A DNA stretch of 64,000 nt from CAKRJP01 sp963597615 (GTDB lineage: Bacteria > Bacillota > Clostridia > Lachnospirales > Lachnospiraceae): positions 46,468 to 110,467 of the forward strand of contig CAVBQS010000019.1 in NCBI GenBank assembly GCA_963597615.1. The letters are read 5' to 3'. A model generated the notes under the pieces. It made no database searches, was not told the DNA's origin, and saw only the letters and a list, made by a program, of their open reading frames with translations. The translations under genes and the position numbers were made by a program. Position 1 is the first letter of the stretch, and every line of letters starts with the position of its first letter. Positions 49,874 to 60,177 of this stretch are shown here, piece by piece.

Positions 49874-52027
49874 ATGGATATTAATCAGAAGATTACAGAG
49901 GAATTAGGAGTAAAAAAGTGGCAGGTAGAGGCTGCCGTAAAACTTATTGACGAGGGAAATACCATTCCTTTTATCGCAAGATATCGTAAGGAAGCTACAG
50001 GAACCCTAGACGATGAGCAACTTCGAAAGCTCCATGAGAGACTTCTTTATCTGCGAAATTTAGAGGAAAAGAAGGAACAAGTCTTAGCTAGTATTGAGGA
50101 ACAAGGGAAGCTTACTGAGGAATTAAAAAATCAGATTCTTCAGGCAGAAACCCTTGTGGTAGTGGAAGATCTTTACAGACCTTACAGACCTAAGCGAAGA
50201 ACTAGAGCTACCATTGCAAAGGAGAAGGGCTTAGAGCCTTTGGCTATGACCATTCGCCTTCAAAAATTAGACCATTCCTTGGAGGAAGAGGCTGCTAGTT
50301 TTGTAAACCCGGAAAAAGAAGTTGCCACTGTAGAAGAAGCCATTGCAGGAGCAGCAGATATTATTGCGGAAAGTATTTCTGATGAAGCAGATTACCGTAT
50401 TTGGATCAGAAAGCAGACCATGCAAAAGGGTCTGGTTACTTCTGTGGCAAAGGATTCGGAAGCAGAATCTGTCTATGAAATGTACTACGAATTTGAGGAG
50501 CCGGTGCGGAAGTTAGCAGGACATCGTATTCTAGCCTTAAATCGTGGCGAGAAAGAAAAAATCTTAACCGTCAAGGTGGAAGCTCCGGAGGAAGATGTAC
50601 TGCGGTATCTAGAAAAAAAGGTTATTCGAAAAGACAATCCTTATACCAATGAAATCCTAAAAGATACCATTGCAGACGCCTATAAGCGTCTCATTGCTCC
50701 GGCTATTGAGAGGGAAATCCGAAACGAACTGACAGAGCAGGCAGAGGATGGAGCCATTGAAGTCTTTAAGAAAAACTTAGAGCAGCTTCTTATGGCACCA
50801 CCGATTAAGGGTCACACAGTGCTAGGCTGGGATCCAGCCTTTCGAACCGGATGTAAGTTAGCAGTGGTTGACCCTACAGGAAAAGTAATAGGCACAACAG
50901 TAATCTATCCTACGGCCCCAACCACGCCTCAAAAGATTGCTGCGGCGAAAAAACTTTTAAAGGAGATTATCGCCAAGTACAACATTACTTTAATCTCTGT
51001 TGGAAATGGAACCGCTTCTAGGGAGTCAGAACAATTTATCGTAGAACTTTTAAAGGAAATTCCACAGAAGGTTCAGTATGTCATTGTAAATGAGGCAGGA
51101 GCCTCTGTTTACTCTGCCAGTAAACTGGCCAGCGAAGAATTTCCAAAGTTTGATGTGGGACAAAGAAGTGCCACTTCCATTGCAAGAAGGCTTCAGGATC
51201 CTTTGGCAGAACTGGTAAAGATCGATCCGAAGGCTATTGGTGTGGGTCAGTATCAACATGACATGAATCAAAAGAAACTTACGGAAGCCTTATCCGGAGT
51301 GGTGGAAGATTGTGTAAACCGAGTAGGAGTGGATTTAAATACTGCTTCAGCACCGCTGCTTTCTTACATTTCCGGAATTTCTTCTACTATTGCCAAGAAC
51401 ATTGTGGCATACAGGGAGGAGAATGGAAGCTTTAAAAACCGCAAGGAACTTTTGAGGGTGCCAAAACTGGGCCCTAAAGCTTATGAACAGTGTGCCGGAT
51501 TTATGCGTATTTATGGAGGAAACGAACCTCTAGATACTACCAGTGTTCACCCGGAAACCTATGAGGCGGCTAAAAACCTTTTAAAGAAACAGGGATTTGT
51601 ACCGGAGGATGTGTCTGCAGGAAAGCTTGCAGGTCTGTCTTTGACAGTAACAGACTACAAGAAATTGGCTAAGGAGCTGGAAATCGGCGAGATTACCTTA
51701 AGAGATATTGTAAAGGAATTAGAAAAACCGGGACGAGATCCAAGAGAAGACATGCCTAAGCCTATTCTTAGAACCGATGTTTTAGAGATGAAGGATCTAA
51801 AAGAAGGCATGATTTTAAAAGGAACCGTGCGAAATGTCATTGACTTTGGGGCTTTTGTGGACATTGGTGTACACCAGGATGGACTTGTTCACATTTCTGA
51901 AATGTGTGATAAGTTCATCAAACATCCATTGGAAGTAGTGAGTGTTGGTGACATTGTAGAAGTGAAAGTTATGAGTGTGGACTTAAAGAAGAAAAGAATA
52001 CAGCTGACAATGAAAGGAATATCATAA
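49874..52027 (+). CDS. tex: Tex-family RNA-binding transcription accessory protein
   Basis: 717 aa. N-terminal helical part, a YqgF-like RNase H fold (LGWDPAFRTGCKLAVVDPTG), helix-hairpin-helix segment (SYISGISSTIAKNIVAYREE) and a C-terminal S1 domain (about 640-710, GTVRNVIDFGAFVDIGVHQD). Binds RNA and the transcription machinery. The frame is open from 49763, but ATG 49874 (MDINQKITEELGVKKWQ) follows AAAGG and is the family start. Confidence 0.94.
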   Translation: MDINQKITEELGVKKWQVEAAVKLIDEGNTIPFIARYRKEATGTLDDEQLRKLHERLLYLRNLEEKKEQVLASIEEQGKLTEELKNQILQAETLVVVEDLYRPYRPKRRTRATIAKEKGLEPLAMTIRLQKLDHSLEEEAASFVNPEKEVATVEEAIAGAADIIAESISDEADYRIWIRKQTMQKGLVTSVAKDSEAESVYEMYYEFEEPVRKLAGHRILALNRGEKEKILTVKVEAPEEDVLRYLEKKVIRKDNPYTNEILKDTIADAYKRLIAPAIEREIRNELTEQAEDGAIEVFKKNLEQLLMAPPIKGHTVLGWDPAFRTGCKLAVVDPTGKVIGTTVIYPTAPTTPQKIAAAKKLLKEIIAKYNITLISVGNGTASRESEQFIVELLKEIPQKVQYVIVNEAGASVYSASKLASEEFPKFDVGQRSATSIARRLQDPLAELVKIDPKAIGVGQYQHDMNQKKLTEALSGVVEDCVNRVGVDLNTASAPLLSYISGISSTIAKNIVAYREENGSFKNRKELLRVPKLGPKAYEQCAGFMRIYGGNEPLDTTSVHPETYEAAKNLLKKQGFVPEDVSAGKLAGLSLTVTDYKKLAKELEIGEITLRDIVKELEKPGRDPREDMPKPILRTDVLEMKDLKEGMILKGTVRNVIDFGAFVDIGVHQDGLVHISEMCDKFIKHPLEVVSVGDIVEVKVMSVDLKKKRIQLTMKGIS

Positions 52028-52039
52028 AGGAGGCTTTTT

Positions 52040-53788
52040 GTGTTACGAACATTATTAAAAGAAGTAAAAGAATACAAAGGGGCGTCTCTTGCAACTCCTG
52101 CATTTATGGTGTTGGAGGTATTAATGGAGATGACAATCCCCTATTTGATGGCGTCCATTATTGATAAGGGCGTAAATGCCGGGGACATGCAGCACATCTA
52201 CAAGGTAGGTGGGGTTATGGTCCTGGCGGCAGCCGTCGGACTCTTCGCAGGTCTTGGAGGCGGTCGCTACGGAGCGAAAGCTTCCGCCGGATTTGCAAAG
52301 AATTTAAGAGAGTCAATGTTTTATAATATTCAGACATTTTCTTTCTCTAATATTGATAAATTTAGTACCCCGGGACTGGTTACCCGTATGACTACAGATG
52401 TTACCAACATTCAGAATGCATACCAAATGCTGCTTCGAATGTTTGTAAGAGCTCCTATGAGTTTGATCTGTGCCATGATTATGTCCTTTGCTATTAATGC
52501 AAGGATCGCAACAGTTTATTTAATCGCAGTTATTATCCTTGGAGCTTTACTTGGATTTATTATGGTTCATGCAACCAAATATTTCCGCCAGGTATTTCCA
52601 AAGTACGATGCCTTAAATGAATCAGTACAGGAGAATGTATCTGCTATCCGTGTAGTAAAGGCATATGTAAGAGAAGAGCAGGAGACAGAGCGCTTTCATA
52701 AGGCAAGTGCCAATATTTACAAGCTCTTTGTAAAGGCAGAGAAGAATATTGTATATAACATGCCACTGATGCAGTTTACAGTATACACTTGTATTCTTCT
52801 CATCAGCTGGATGGGGGCTAAGATGATTGTGGCAGATTCCCTGACAACAGGAGAGCTTATGAGTCTTCTGACTTATTGTATGAATATTCTTATGAGCCTT
52901 ATGATGATGTCCATGGTATTTGTTATGGTTTCTATGAGTACTGCCAGCGCAGAACGTGTGGCTGAGGTACTTGAAGAAAAAAGTGATTTAAGTAACCCAG
53001 AGAATCCTCTGGAGGAAGTGGCAGATGGAAGTATTGTATTTAAAAATGTGGATTTTGCCTACAACAAAGACAGCGACGAGCCGGTATTAAAAGATATTAA
53101 TCTTGAAATTAAATCAGGAGAAACCATTGGAATTATCGGTGGAACCGGAAGTGCAAAGACCAGTTTGGTGAACTTGATCAGCAGACTTTACGATGTGACA
53201 GCCGGCGAGATTTTAGTTGGTGGCCATAACGTTCGGGAGTATGATATGGAAGTCCTTCGAAATAAGGTTGCAGTAGTGCTCCAAAATAATGTGCTCTTTT
53301 CAGGAACTATTTATGACAACCTTCGCTGGGGAGATAAAAATGCTACTGAGGAAGAGTGTCAGGAAGTCTGCAGACTTGCCTGTGCAGATGAATTTATCCA
53401 GAGGTTCCCTGCAGGCTACAATACCTATATTGAGCAGGGAGGAAGTAATGTATCTGGTGGACAAAAACAAAGACTTTGTATTGCCAGAGCCCTTCTTAAG
53501 GATCCTAAGGTATTGATCTTGGATGACAGTACCAGTGCGGTAGATACAGCAACAGACGCAAAGATTCGCAAAGCATTTAGAGAAGAAATCCCAAATACCA
53601 CAAAGATTATCATTGCCCAGAGAATTTCCAGTGTGCAGGATGCAGACAGGATCATTGTTATGGAGGAAGGCCGTATTAATGGATTTGGAACCCATGAAGA
53701 ATTGGTTGAGACCAATGACATTTACCGTGAGGTTTATGAGTCCCAGACCAAGGGCGGCGGAGATTTTGACGAGAAGGAGGGTGCATAG
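52040..53788 (+). CDS. Heterodimeric ABC exporter, degenerate-site subunit
   Basis: 582 aa: six membrane helices (about 15-300) and an NBD (about 330-570). The Walker A reads GGTGSAKTS, with Ala where Gly is usual. The Walker B ends LILDDSTSAVD, with Asp in place of the catalytic Glu. Signature VSGGQKQR is intact. This is the pattern of the non-hydrolysing partner (TM287/BmrC-like). GTG start after AAAGGAGG. Four bases before its partner. Confidence 0.93.
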   Translation: MLRTLLKEVKEYKGASLATPAFMVLEVLMEMTIPYLMASIIDKGVNAGDMQHIYKVGGVMVLAAAVGLFAGLGGGRYGAKASAGFAKNLRESMFYNIQTFSFSNIDKFSTPGLVTRMTTDVTNIQNAYQMLLRMFVRAPMSLICAMIMSFAINARIATVYLIAVIILGALLGFIMVHATKYFRQVFPKYDALNESVQENVSAIRVVKAYVREEQETERFHKASANIYKLFVKAEKNIVYNMPLMQFTVYTCILLISWMGAKMIVADSLTTGELMSLLTYCMNILMSLMMMSMVFVMVSMSTASAERVAEVLEEKSDLSNPENPLEEVADGSIVFKNVDFAYNKDSDEPVLKDINLEIKSGETIGIIGGTGSAKTSLVNLISRLYDVTAGEILVGGHNVREYDMEVLRNKVAVVLQNNVLFSGTIYDNLRWGDKNATEEECQEVCRLACADEFIQRFPAGYNTYIEQGGSNVSGGQKQRLCIARALLKDPKVLILDDSTSAVDTATDAKIRKAFREEIPNTTKIIIAQRISSVQDADRIIVMEEGRINGFGTHEELVETNDIYREVYESQTKGGGDFDEKEGA

Positions 53789-53791
53789 ATT

Positions 53792-55690
53792 ATGGCAGGT
53801 ATGAATAGAAATCGAGGAGCACGCCCAACCGTTAAGAATCCGGGAAAAATTTTAAAGCGTGTCATGTATTATGTGTTAAGGGATTATAAGATTCAGTTTA
53901 CTTCTGTTATGATCCTGATTGTAGTAAGTGTCCTGGCAAATGTTCAGGGAACCTTGTTCATGAAAGAACTCATTGATAAATATATCACCCCGTTTTTGCT
54001 TACAGATCATCCGAATTTCACACCTTTGGCCAATGCCATTACCAGAGTAGCAGGATTCTATGCAGTGGGGGTTGTGGCAACCTACACCTACAACCGAATT
54101 ATGATTACGGTTACCCAGGGAACTTTAAGAAATCTTAGAAATGAGCTTTTTGAGCACATGGAAAAGCTGCCTATTCGCTACTTTGATACCCATCCCCATG
54201 GAGATATCATGTCTGTTTACACCAATGATATCGATACCTTAAGACAGATGATCAGTCAGAGTATTCCTCAGCTTGTAAACAGTGGAATTACCATTGTCAG
54301 TGTATTTATCAGTATGTTGATTTTGAGTATTCCTCTTACTCTTATCACTATGATCATGGTAGGAGTGATGGTTTATTTATCTGGTCAGGCTACCAAGCGA
54401 AGTGGAAAATTTTTCCATAAGCAGCAGATGGATCTTGGTAAGGTAAATGGATACATTGAAGAGATGATGAATGGACAGAAGGTTGTAAAGGTTTTCTGTC
54501 ATGAAGAAGAGAGCAAGAAACAATTTAAGGAGCTAAACGACAGTCTCTTTGTCAGTGCAGATAAAGCCAACAGTTATGCAAACTACCTAGGACCTATCAA
54601 TGCCCAGCTTGGAAATATTAGTTATGTAATCTGTGCAATTTTCGGAGGTGTCTTTGCCTTAAATGGTTTTGGAGGCTTGACCCTAGGAGGACTGGCCAGC
54701 TTCTTAACCTTTAACAAGAGCTTTAGTATGCCGATCAACCAGATCAGTATGCAGATCAATGCCGTAGTTATGGCTTTAGCTGGTGCAGATCGTATTTTCA
54801 CTTTGTTGGATGAAGAAGTGGAAGTAGACGATGGATACGTTACCTTGGTAAATGCCGAGGAAAAAGACGGAAAACTTGTGGAGACTAACGTAAGAACCGG
54901 CCGTTGGGCCTGGAGACATGAGCACCAGGCTGATGGCAGTGTAGACTATGTGGAACTTACAGGAGATGTGGTATTTGAGGATGTAGACTTTGGATATAAT
55001 CCGGATAAAATCGTTCTTCATAACGTGGATTTGTATGCAACTCCTGGACAGAAGATTGCCTTTGTAGGATCTACCGGTGCAGGAAAGACCACTATTACCA
55101 ACCTGATCAACCGTTTCTATGATATTCAGGATGGTAAAATCCGCTATGATGGAATTAATATTAATAAGATTAAGAAGGCTGATCTTCGAAGATCTTTGGG
55201 AATTGTTTTGCAGGATACCCACTTATTTACAGGAACTGTAAGGGATAATATTCGTTTTGGTAAACTGGATGCTACAGAAGAAGAGATCCTTGCAGCAGCA
55301 AAACTTGCCAATGCCGATGGATTTATCCGTAGGCTTCCCCATGGATACGACACCGTGCTTCATGGAGACGGAGCAAATTTAAGTCAGGGACAGAGGCAGC
55401 TTCTTGCCATTGCTAGGGCAGCAGTTGCAGATCCGCCGGTACTGATCTTAGATGAGGCCACCAGTTCCATCGATACAAGAACAGAGAAAATTGTACAGGA
55501 TGGTATGGACAAATTAATGCATGGAAGAACTACTTTCGTTATTGCCCATAGACTTTCCACAGTTAGAAACTCTGATTGTATTATGGTATTGGAGCAGGGA
55601 AGAATTATTGAAAGAGGAACCCACGATCAGCTTATTGAAGAAAAGGGCAGATACTATCAACTTTATACAGGAAAGAAGGCCAATGCATAA
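53792..55690 (+). CDS. Heterodimeric ABC exporter, catalytic subunit
   Basis: 632 aa. Six membrane helices and an NBD with Walker A GSTGAGKTT, signature LSQGQRQLLAIARA and Walker B LILDEATSSID with the catalytic Glu. An insert of about 40 residues (335-380 region, GYVTLVNAEEKDGKLVETNV) lies between membrane domain and NBD. Pairs with the upstream subunit. Exported drugs or lipids are unknown. AAGGAGG precedes it. Confidence 0.93.
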   Translation: MAGMNRNRGARPTVKNPGKILKRVMYYVLRDYKIQFTSVMILIVVSVLANVQGTLFMKELIDKYITPFLLTDHPNFTPLANAITRVAGFYAVGVVATYTYNRIMITVTQGTLRNLRNELFEHMEKLPIRYFDTHPHGDIMSVYTNDIDTLRQMISQSIPQLVNSGITIVSVFISMLILSIPLTLITMIMVGVMVYLSGQATKRSGKFFHKQQMDLGKVNGYIEEMMNGQKVVKVFCHEEESKKQFKELNDSLFVSADKANSYANYLGPINAQLGNISYVICAIFGGVFALNGFGGLTLGGLASFLTFNKSFSMPINQISMQINAVVMALAGADRIFTLLDEEVEVDDGYVTLVNAEEKDGKLVETNVRTGRWAWRHEHQADGSVDYVELTGDVVFEDVDFGYNPDKIVLHNVDLYATPGQKIAFVGSTGAGKTTITNLINRFYDIQDGKIRYDGININKIKKADLRRSLGIVLQDTHLFTGTVRDNIRFGKLDATEEEILAAAKLANADGFIRRLPHGYDTVLHGDGANLSQGQRQLLAIARAAVADPPVLILDEATSSIDTRTEKIVQDGMDKLMHGRTTFVIAHRLSTVRNSDCIMVLEQGRIIERGTHDQLIEEKGRYYQLYTGKKANA

Positions 55691-55711
55691 AGGCTGTACG
55701 TCCAAAAGTTT

Positions 55712-55744
55712 CAGGGCCAGGAGGTATTTGACTTCCTGACCCTA
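55712..55744 (+). terminator. Possible terminator after the ABC exporter pair
   Basis: CAGGAGGT pairs with ACTTCCTG (one G-T), with AGGG/CCCT outside a mismatch. Only a short T-rich stretch (AATCTTATAATT) follows. Confidence 0.5.
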
Positions 55745-55776
55745 ATCTTATAATTACCAACATAAAGGATATAAAA

Positions 55777-57807
55777 ATGAGTAGAGGAACTAAATTTCTA
55801 GATTATGTAACTACCTGTTTGAATCAAAGACTTTCAGAGGTGGAAGATTCCATTGCCAAGGTACAAGAGGACATCGACAGTATGAACCGATATTATTGGG
55901 ACAATTATACGGAAATGGATCAGTATGGTTATGAAAACTATGATAACCAGCAGGCTCTTTTTGCCCAGGTGGGAACCAACCAGGAGAATGTAAAATTCAG
56001 GTATCGATTAAAACGAATGCTAGACTCCCCTTTCTTTGGCAGTGTAGATTTTGTCTATGATGGAGATGAGGATGAGGAAACTTTCTATATTGGGATAGGC
56101 AATTTTGCAGAAAAAAGAGGAGCCCTGCCCTTAATTTATGATTGGAGGGCTCCTGTAAGCGGCCTCTTTTATGATTTTGATAAGGGAGAAGCTTCCTATG
56201 AGGCTCCCGCAGGACTTATGACAGGAGAAATTCTTAAGAAGTCTCAGTATAAGATACGAAGGGGCCGCATGGTCTATGAATTTGAAAGCGATATGAAAAT
56301 CGACGATGATATTCTAAAACAGGAGCTGGGAAGCAATAGTGATACAAAATTAAAGAACATCGTTAGAACCATTCAAAAAGAGCAGAATGCCATTATTCGA
56401 AATGTAAAAGACAAGATTATGGTGATCCAAGGGGTGGCGGGAAGTGGTAAAACCTCTGTGGCCCTGCACCGCATCGCTTATCTTTTATACCATGATAGAG
56501 AACACTTGAATTCCAGTAACATTCTGATTCTATCTCCCAACAGCGTATTTTCCGATTATATTTCCCATATTCTGCCGGAGCTTGGAGAGGAAAATATTCA
56601 GGAAATGAGTTTCGACCTCTTTGCCTACCGAGAGTTACAGGAAGTTGTGGGGGACTGTGAGGACAGGTATCATCACATTGAAAGAAAGATTCGTGGCCTT
56701 AGTGAGGAAGATCAAGAAAGAATTGATTTTAAGGAATCCAAAGAATATATAGATGCAGTGGAAGGATTTTTAATAGAGTTGGAGGACCGGCTGGTAGACT
56801 TTAAAGAAGTTAAATACAAGGGACTTACCAGGTCTCCTTCGGATATTATGGAATTTTTCTATGATAAATTTGCAGGAATCCCCTTGCTTTCTAGGATGGA
56901 TGCGGTGCGAGAGTATTTTGTAGATGAATATGAGACCCTGACAGGAAAAACGGTTTCAGAAGAAGATCTTTTAGAGATTCAAGGAAAATTTGACCGAATG
57001 TATGTTACGAAGGATTTATATGAGATTTACAATTGGTTTCTGGAAGACTATGATTTTCCCCTGCTTCCAGACCGCCAGTTAAAGCGCAGAGTCTTAGAAT
57101 ATGAAGATGTATATCCGGTTCTTTACCTTAAAAATCGTCTTTATTCAAAAAAGCCGGGCCGTCAGGTGAGACATTTGGTCATTGATGAGATGCAAGACTA
57201 TTCCTACTTGCAATATGAGATTTTGGGAAGGATGTTCCAGTGTAATATGACAATCTTAGGAGACCGAGGACAGACCGTAGATGACAGATCCAGAGATATC
57301 CTGGAATTTTTGTCAAAGATTTTCGGAAAAGAGATTCGTAAAATAGAGATGACAAAAAGTTATCGCAACACTTTGGAAATTGCAGCCTATGCAGAGAAAT
57401 TTTCCTCTGCATCGGAAATTACTTATATGGATCGCCATGGAAAAGAAGTAGAGCAAATGGAAGTAAAAAGCCTTGAGGAGGGATTGAAACAGATTCAGGA
57501 AAGAATTTCTGTAGGGGATGAGGCATATGAAACGGCAGCTATTTTAACTCTTACCGAAGAAGAGGCAGAGAGCGTCTATGAGAATTTGAAAGACCAAAAG
57601 GAAAATGTTTTCTATATTGACAGAGACAGTTCCAAGTTTAACAGTGGTATAACCGTTACTACATTTTATATGGCAAAGGGCTTGGAATTTGACCAGGTAT
57701 TCTTGTTGGACCAAAAAACAGGCGGTCCCTTGTATCAACAATTTCACTATATAGGTGCCACCAGAGCTTTGCATGAATTATACGTGGTAAATGTAGAAAA
57801 TGAATAA
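55777..57807 (+). CDS. HelD-like UvrD-family ATPase
   Basis: 676 aa. A coiled N-terminus (LNQRLSEVEDSIAKVQEDID), a domain with PLIYDWRAPVSGLFYD typical of HelD, Walker A GVAGSGKTSVALHR near 224-237, Walker B VIDEMQDYS, GDRGQT and a late motif (TTFYMAKGLEFDQVFL). HelD proteins pull RNA polymerase off DNA for reuse. Somewhat short (B. subtilis HelD is about 770 aa). Confidence 0.88.
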   Translation: MSRGTKFLDYVTTCLNQRLSEVEDSIAKVQEDIDSMNRYYWDNYTEMDQYGYENYDNQQALFAQVGTNQENVKFRYRLKRMLDSPFFGSVDFVYDGDEDEETFYIGIGNFAEKRGALPLIYDWRAPVSGLFYDFDKGEASYEAPAGLMTGEILKKSQYKIRRGRMVYEFESDMKIDDDILKQELGSNSDTKLKNIVRTIQKEQNAIIRNVKDKIMVIQGVAGSGKTSVALHRIAYLLYHDREHLNSSNILILSPNSVFSDYISHILPELGEENIQEMSFDLFAYRELQEVVGDCEDRYHHIERKIRGLSEEDQERIDFKESKEYIDAVEGFLIELEDRLVDFKEVKYKGLTRSPSDIMEFFYDKFAGIPLLSRMDAVREYFVDEYETLTGKTVSEEDLLEIQGKFDRMYVTKDLYEIYNWFLEDYDFPLLPDRQLKRRVLEYEDVYPVLYLKNRLYSKKPGRQVRHLVIDEMQDYSYLQYEILGRMFQCNMTILGDRGQTVDDRSRDILEFLSKIFGKEIRKIEMTKSYRNTLEIAAYAEKFSSASEITYMDRHGKEVEQMEVKSLEEGLKQIQERISVGDEAYETAAILTLTEEEAESVYENLKDQKENVFYIDRDSSKFNSGITVTTFYMAKGLEFDQVFLLDQKTGGPLYQQFHYIGATRALHELYVVNVENE

Positions 57808-57913
57808 TTTTGTAACAGTACAGTTATGTTTTTACATAAATTTAAATTTTTTGCTGGAATATCTTGCAATGTAGAGAGAAGCTTGCTAGAATAACAGACA
57901 AATATTAAGATTT

Positions 57914-58050
57914 CTTCGGGGTAGGGTGACATCTTAAGATGAATTCCCAACCGGCGGTAAAGTCCGCGAACCATCATGAACGATGGCCGATCCGGTGACA
58001 CAGGCAGTGGATTCCGGAACCGACAGTAAAGTCTGGATGAGAGAAGGAAT
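57914..58050 (+). promoter_or_regulatory. FMN riboswitch (RFN element)
   Basis: Conserved parts appear in order: GGGGTAGGGTGA near 57919, ATTCCCAACCGGCGGTAAAG, GTCCGCGA, GCCGATCCGGTG, ATTCCGGAACCGACAGTAAAG and GGATGAGAGAAGGA near 58035. With FMN bound, the downstream terminator would form and shut ribU off. Confidence 0.95.
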
Positions 58051-58114
58051 AGATAGGATTGAACTAGATAAAGTTCATTCGGATTTTATCAATGATTGTC
58101 TTAGACGTAATAAG

Positions 58115-58147
58115 AAACCCCGATACTTTGAGTGTATCGGGGTTTTA
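58115..58147 (+). terminator. Riboswitch-controlled terminator before ribU
   Basis: AAACCCCGATAC pairs perfectly with GTATCGGGGTTT around TTTGAGT, followed by TTTATTG. Confidence 0.9.
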
Positions 58148-58225
58148 TTGTATCTAATAACATTTCCTTCAAGATGAAATTTTAATATGTGACTTTTACA
58201 TTTTAAGAAAGAAGGAGAAAACGCA

Positions 58226-58867
58226 ATGAAACAAACACAAACAGGAACGCAGACAAAGATAGCTAAGGGATCTTCTGGAACCCGAGTTCGAATTATGGTT
58301 CAGATTGGAATGCTCACTGCAGTTGCAGTAGTATTGATGACTTTTGAAATTCCACTTTTCTTCGCACCGTCTTTTTACAAAATTGACTTTAGCGAAGTAC
58401 CTGTCCTTATTGGAAGTTTTGCCATGGGCCCTCTTGCCGGAGTGGTGATTGAACTTTTAAAAATCTTAATTCACATGGTGATTCAGGGAACCAGCACTGC
58501 AGGTGTGGGAGATCTTGGTAATTTTATTGTAGGCTGTGCCTTTGTACTTCCGGCAGCTTTTATTTACAAACATGGTAAGACAAAAAAGAATGCCGTTGTA
58601 GGAATGATAACAGGAACCCTGGTTATGGCAGTGTCAGGATGCTTTGTCAATGCCTTTGTACTGCTTCCTACTTACGCAGCAGCCTTTGGAATGCCAATCG
58701 ATGCCTTGGTAGCCATGGGAACTGCTGTAAATTCTCATATTACAAGTTTATTTACTTTTGTAGTATTGGCAGTGGCACCGTTTAACTTGGTAAAAGGTGC
58801 CTTGGTATCAATTATTGTATTCCTTGTTTACAAGAGAATTAGCCCGATTTTAAAGGGAACTGTTTAA
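58226..58867 (+). CDS. ribU: Riboflavin ECF transporter, substrate-binding subunit
   Basis: 213 aa with about six membrane helices (first about 28-48). It starts with a short polar N-terminus and has the conserved FKIDFSEVPVLIGSFAMGPL-like stretch (YKIDFSEVPVLIGSFAMGPL). It binds riboflavin and works with the ECF energizing module encoded elsewhere. Under the FMN riboswitch, so made when flavin is scarce. AAGGAG precedes ATG. Confidence 0.95.
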   Translation: MKQTQTGTQTKIAKGSSGTRVRIMVQIGMLTAVAVVLMTFEIPLFFAPSFYKIDFSEVPVLIGSFAMGPLAGVVIELLKILIHMVIQGTSTAGVGDLGNFIVGCAFVLPAAFIYKHGKTKKNAVVGMITGTLVMAVSGCFVNAFVLLPTYAAAFGMPIDALVAMGTAVNSHITSLFTFVVLAVAPFNLVKGALVSIIVFLVYKRISPILKGTV

Positions 58868-58887
58868 TCGATATATTTAATAAATAT

Positions 58888-58933
58888 GTGAAAAAGGGGG
58901 ACGCTTCCGCTGAGAAGTTTCCCCTTTTTTCAC
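58888..58933. terminator. Terminator after ribU
   Basis: GTGAAAAAGGGG (58888-58899) pairs with CCCCTTTTTTCAC (58921-58933); a small CTTCCGCTGAGAAG hairpin is inside. Confidence 0.85.
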
Positions 58934-59005
58934 ATTCTTTATTCTTTTTTAAACTTGTGTTATAATCAGTAGACGATTGAGGGGAATATAAAAAAGCGGA
59001 AGAAG

Positions 59006-59440
59006 ATGAAAAATATGACAATCGAGAGTAGAAGTGAAAAGGAAACTTACGATTTAGGATATAGAATAGGTCTGGAAGCTAAGGCTGGACAGGTCTTTAC
59101 CCTGGTGGGAGATTTGGGAGTTGGAAAGACTATCTTTACCAAGGGACTGGCAGCAGGCCTGGGAGTGGAAGAGGCAGTCAGTAGCCCCACCTTTACTATT
59201 GTGCAGATTTACGAGGAGGGCCGGTTGCCCTTTTATCACTTTGATGTTTATCGCATCGCAGATGTAGATGAGATGGATGAAGTTGGCTATGAAGATTACA
59301 TTTACGGAGAAGGAGTTACCCTTATAGAATGGGCAAATCTTATTAAGGAAATCTTACCAGACCACTATGCAGAGATTACTATAGAGAAGGATTTGGAAAA
59401 GGGATTTGATTATCGGAGGATTCAGATATGCGAATATTAG
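59006..59440 (+). CDS. tsaE: tRNA threonylcarbamoyladenosine biosynthesis protein TsaE
   Basis: 144 aa ATPase. Walker A GDLGVGKTIFTKGLA at 32-46, then SPTFTIVQIYEEG and the FYHFDVYRI stretch. Works with TsaB and TsaD to place t6A37 on ANN-reading tRNAs. Overlaps tsaB by 13 bases. Confidence 0.97.
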   Translation: MKNMTIESRSEKETYDLGYRIGLEAKAGQVFTLVGDLGVGKTIFTKGLAAGLGVEEAVSSPTFTIVQIYEEGRLPFYHFDVYRIADVDEMDEVGYEDYIYGEGVTLIEWANLIKEILPDHYAEITIEKDLEKGFDYRRIQICEY

Positions 59441-60177
59441 CGTTGGATAGTTCAGGACTGGTGGCCAGTGTGGCAGTGGTGGATAGCACTGAGTCAGGAG
59501 AAGAGTTGATAGCAGAATATACCGTGAATTATAAAAAGACACATTCTCAGACCTTGCTTCCTATGCTGGATGAGGTGGTCCGCATGATTGAGTTGGATCT
59601 TCAGACAGTAGACGCCATTGCCATAGCAGGTGGCCCAGGATCCTTTACAGGACTTCGAATTGGTGCGGCTACAGCCAAAGGACTGGGATTGGCCTTAAAA
59701 AAAACTTTGATCCACGTGCCTACCCTTGCAGGCTTAGCTTACAATCTGTGGGGAGCAAGCGGTATCATCTGCCCTATTATGGATGCCAGAAGAGGACAGG
59801 TCTATACAGGAATCTATCGCTTTGAAGACGGAAGGTTAAAGACATTAGAAGACCAAATGGCTATCAGTATAGAGGAATTGGCAGATAAGCTAAAGACTTA
59901 TCAGGAAAAGGTGACCTTTTTAGGAGACGGAGTACCTGTATTTAAGAGCCGATTAGAACAGGACCTTATGACAGATAGGGAGATTTCCTTTGCCCCTGCA
60001 AATATGAACCGTCAAAGGGCGGCCTCTGTTGGCTCTCTTGGAATCCAGTATTACCAAGAGGGAAAAATTGAGACTGCCATGGAGCATCAGCCAGACTATC
60101 TAAGAGTTTCTCAGGCAGAGAGAGAACGGAAAGAACGTTTAGAAAAAGAAGCTGCAGGGGAAAATGATAGAAAATAG
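59428..60177 (+). CDS. tsaB: tRNA threonylcarbamoyladenosine biosynthesis protein TsaB
   Basis: 249 aa, ASKHA fold. ILALDSSG at the start and GGPGSFTGLRIGAATAKG at about 68-85. Forms the TsaBD heterodimer core. The C-terminus is charged. Overlaps rimI by 14 bases. Confidence 0.96.
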   Translation: MRILALDSSGLVASVAVVDSTESGEELIAEYTVNYKKTHSQTLLPMLDEVVRMIELDLQTVDAIAIAGGPGSFTGLRIGAATAKGLGLALKKTLIHVPTLAGLAYNLWGASGIICPIMDARRGQVYTGIYRFEDGRLKTLEDQMAISIEELADKLKTYQEKVTFLGDGVPVFKSRLEQDLMTDREISFAPANMNRQRAASVGSLGIQYYQEGKIETAMEHQPDYLRVSQAERERKERLEKEAAGENDRK

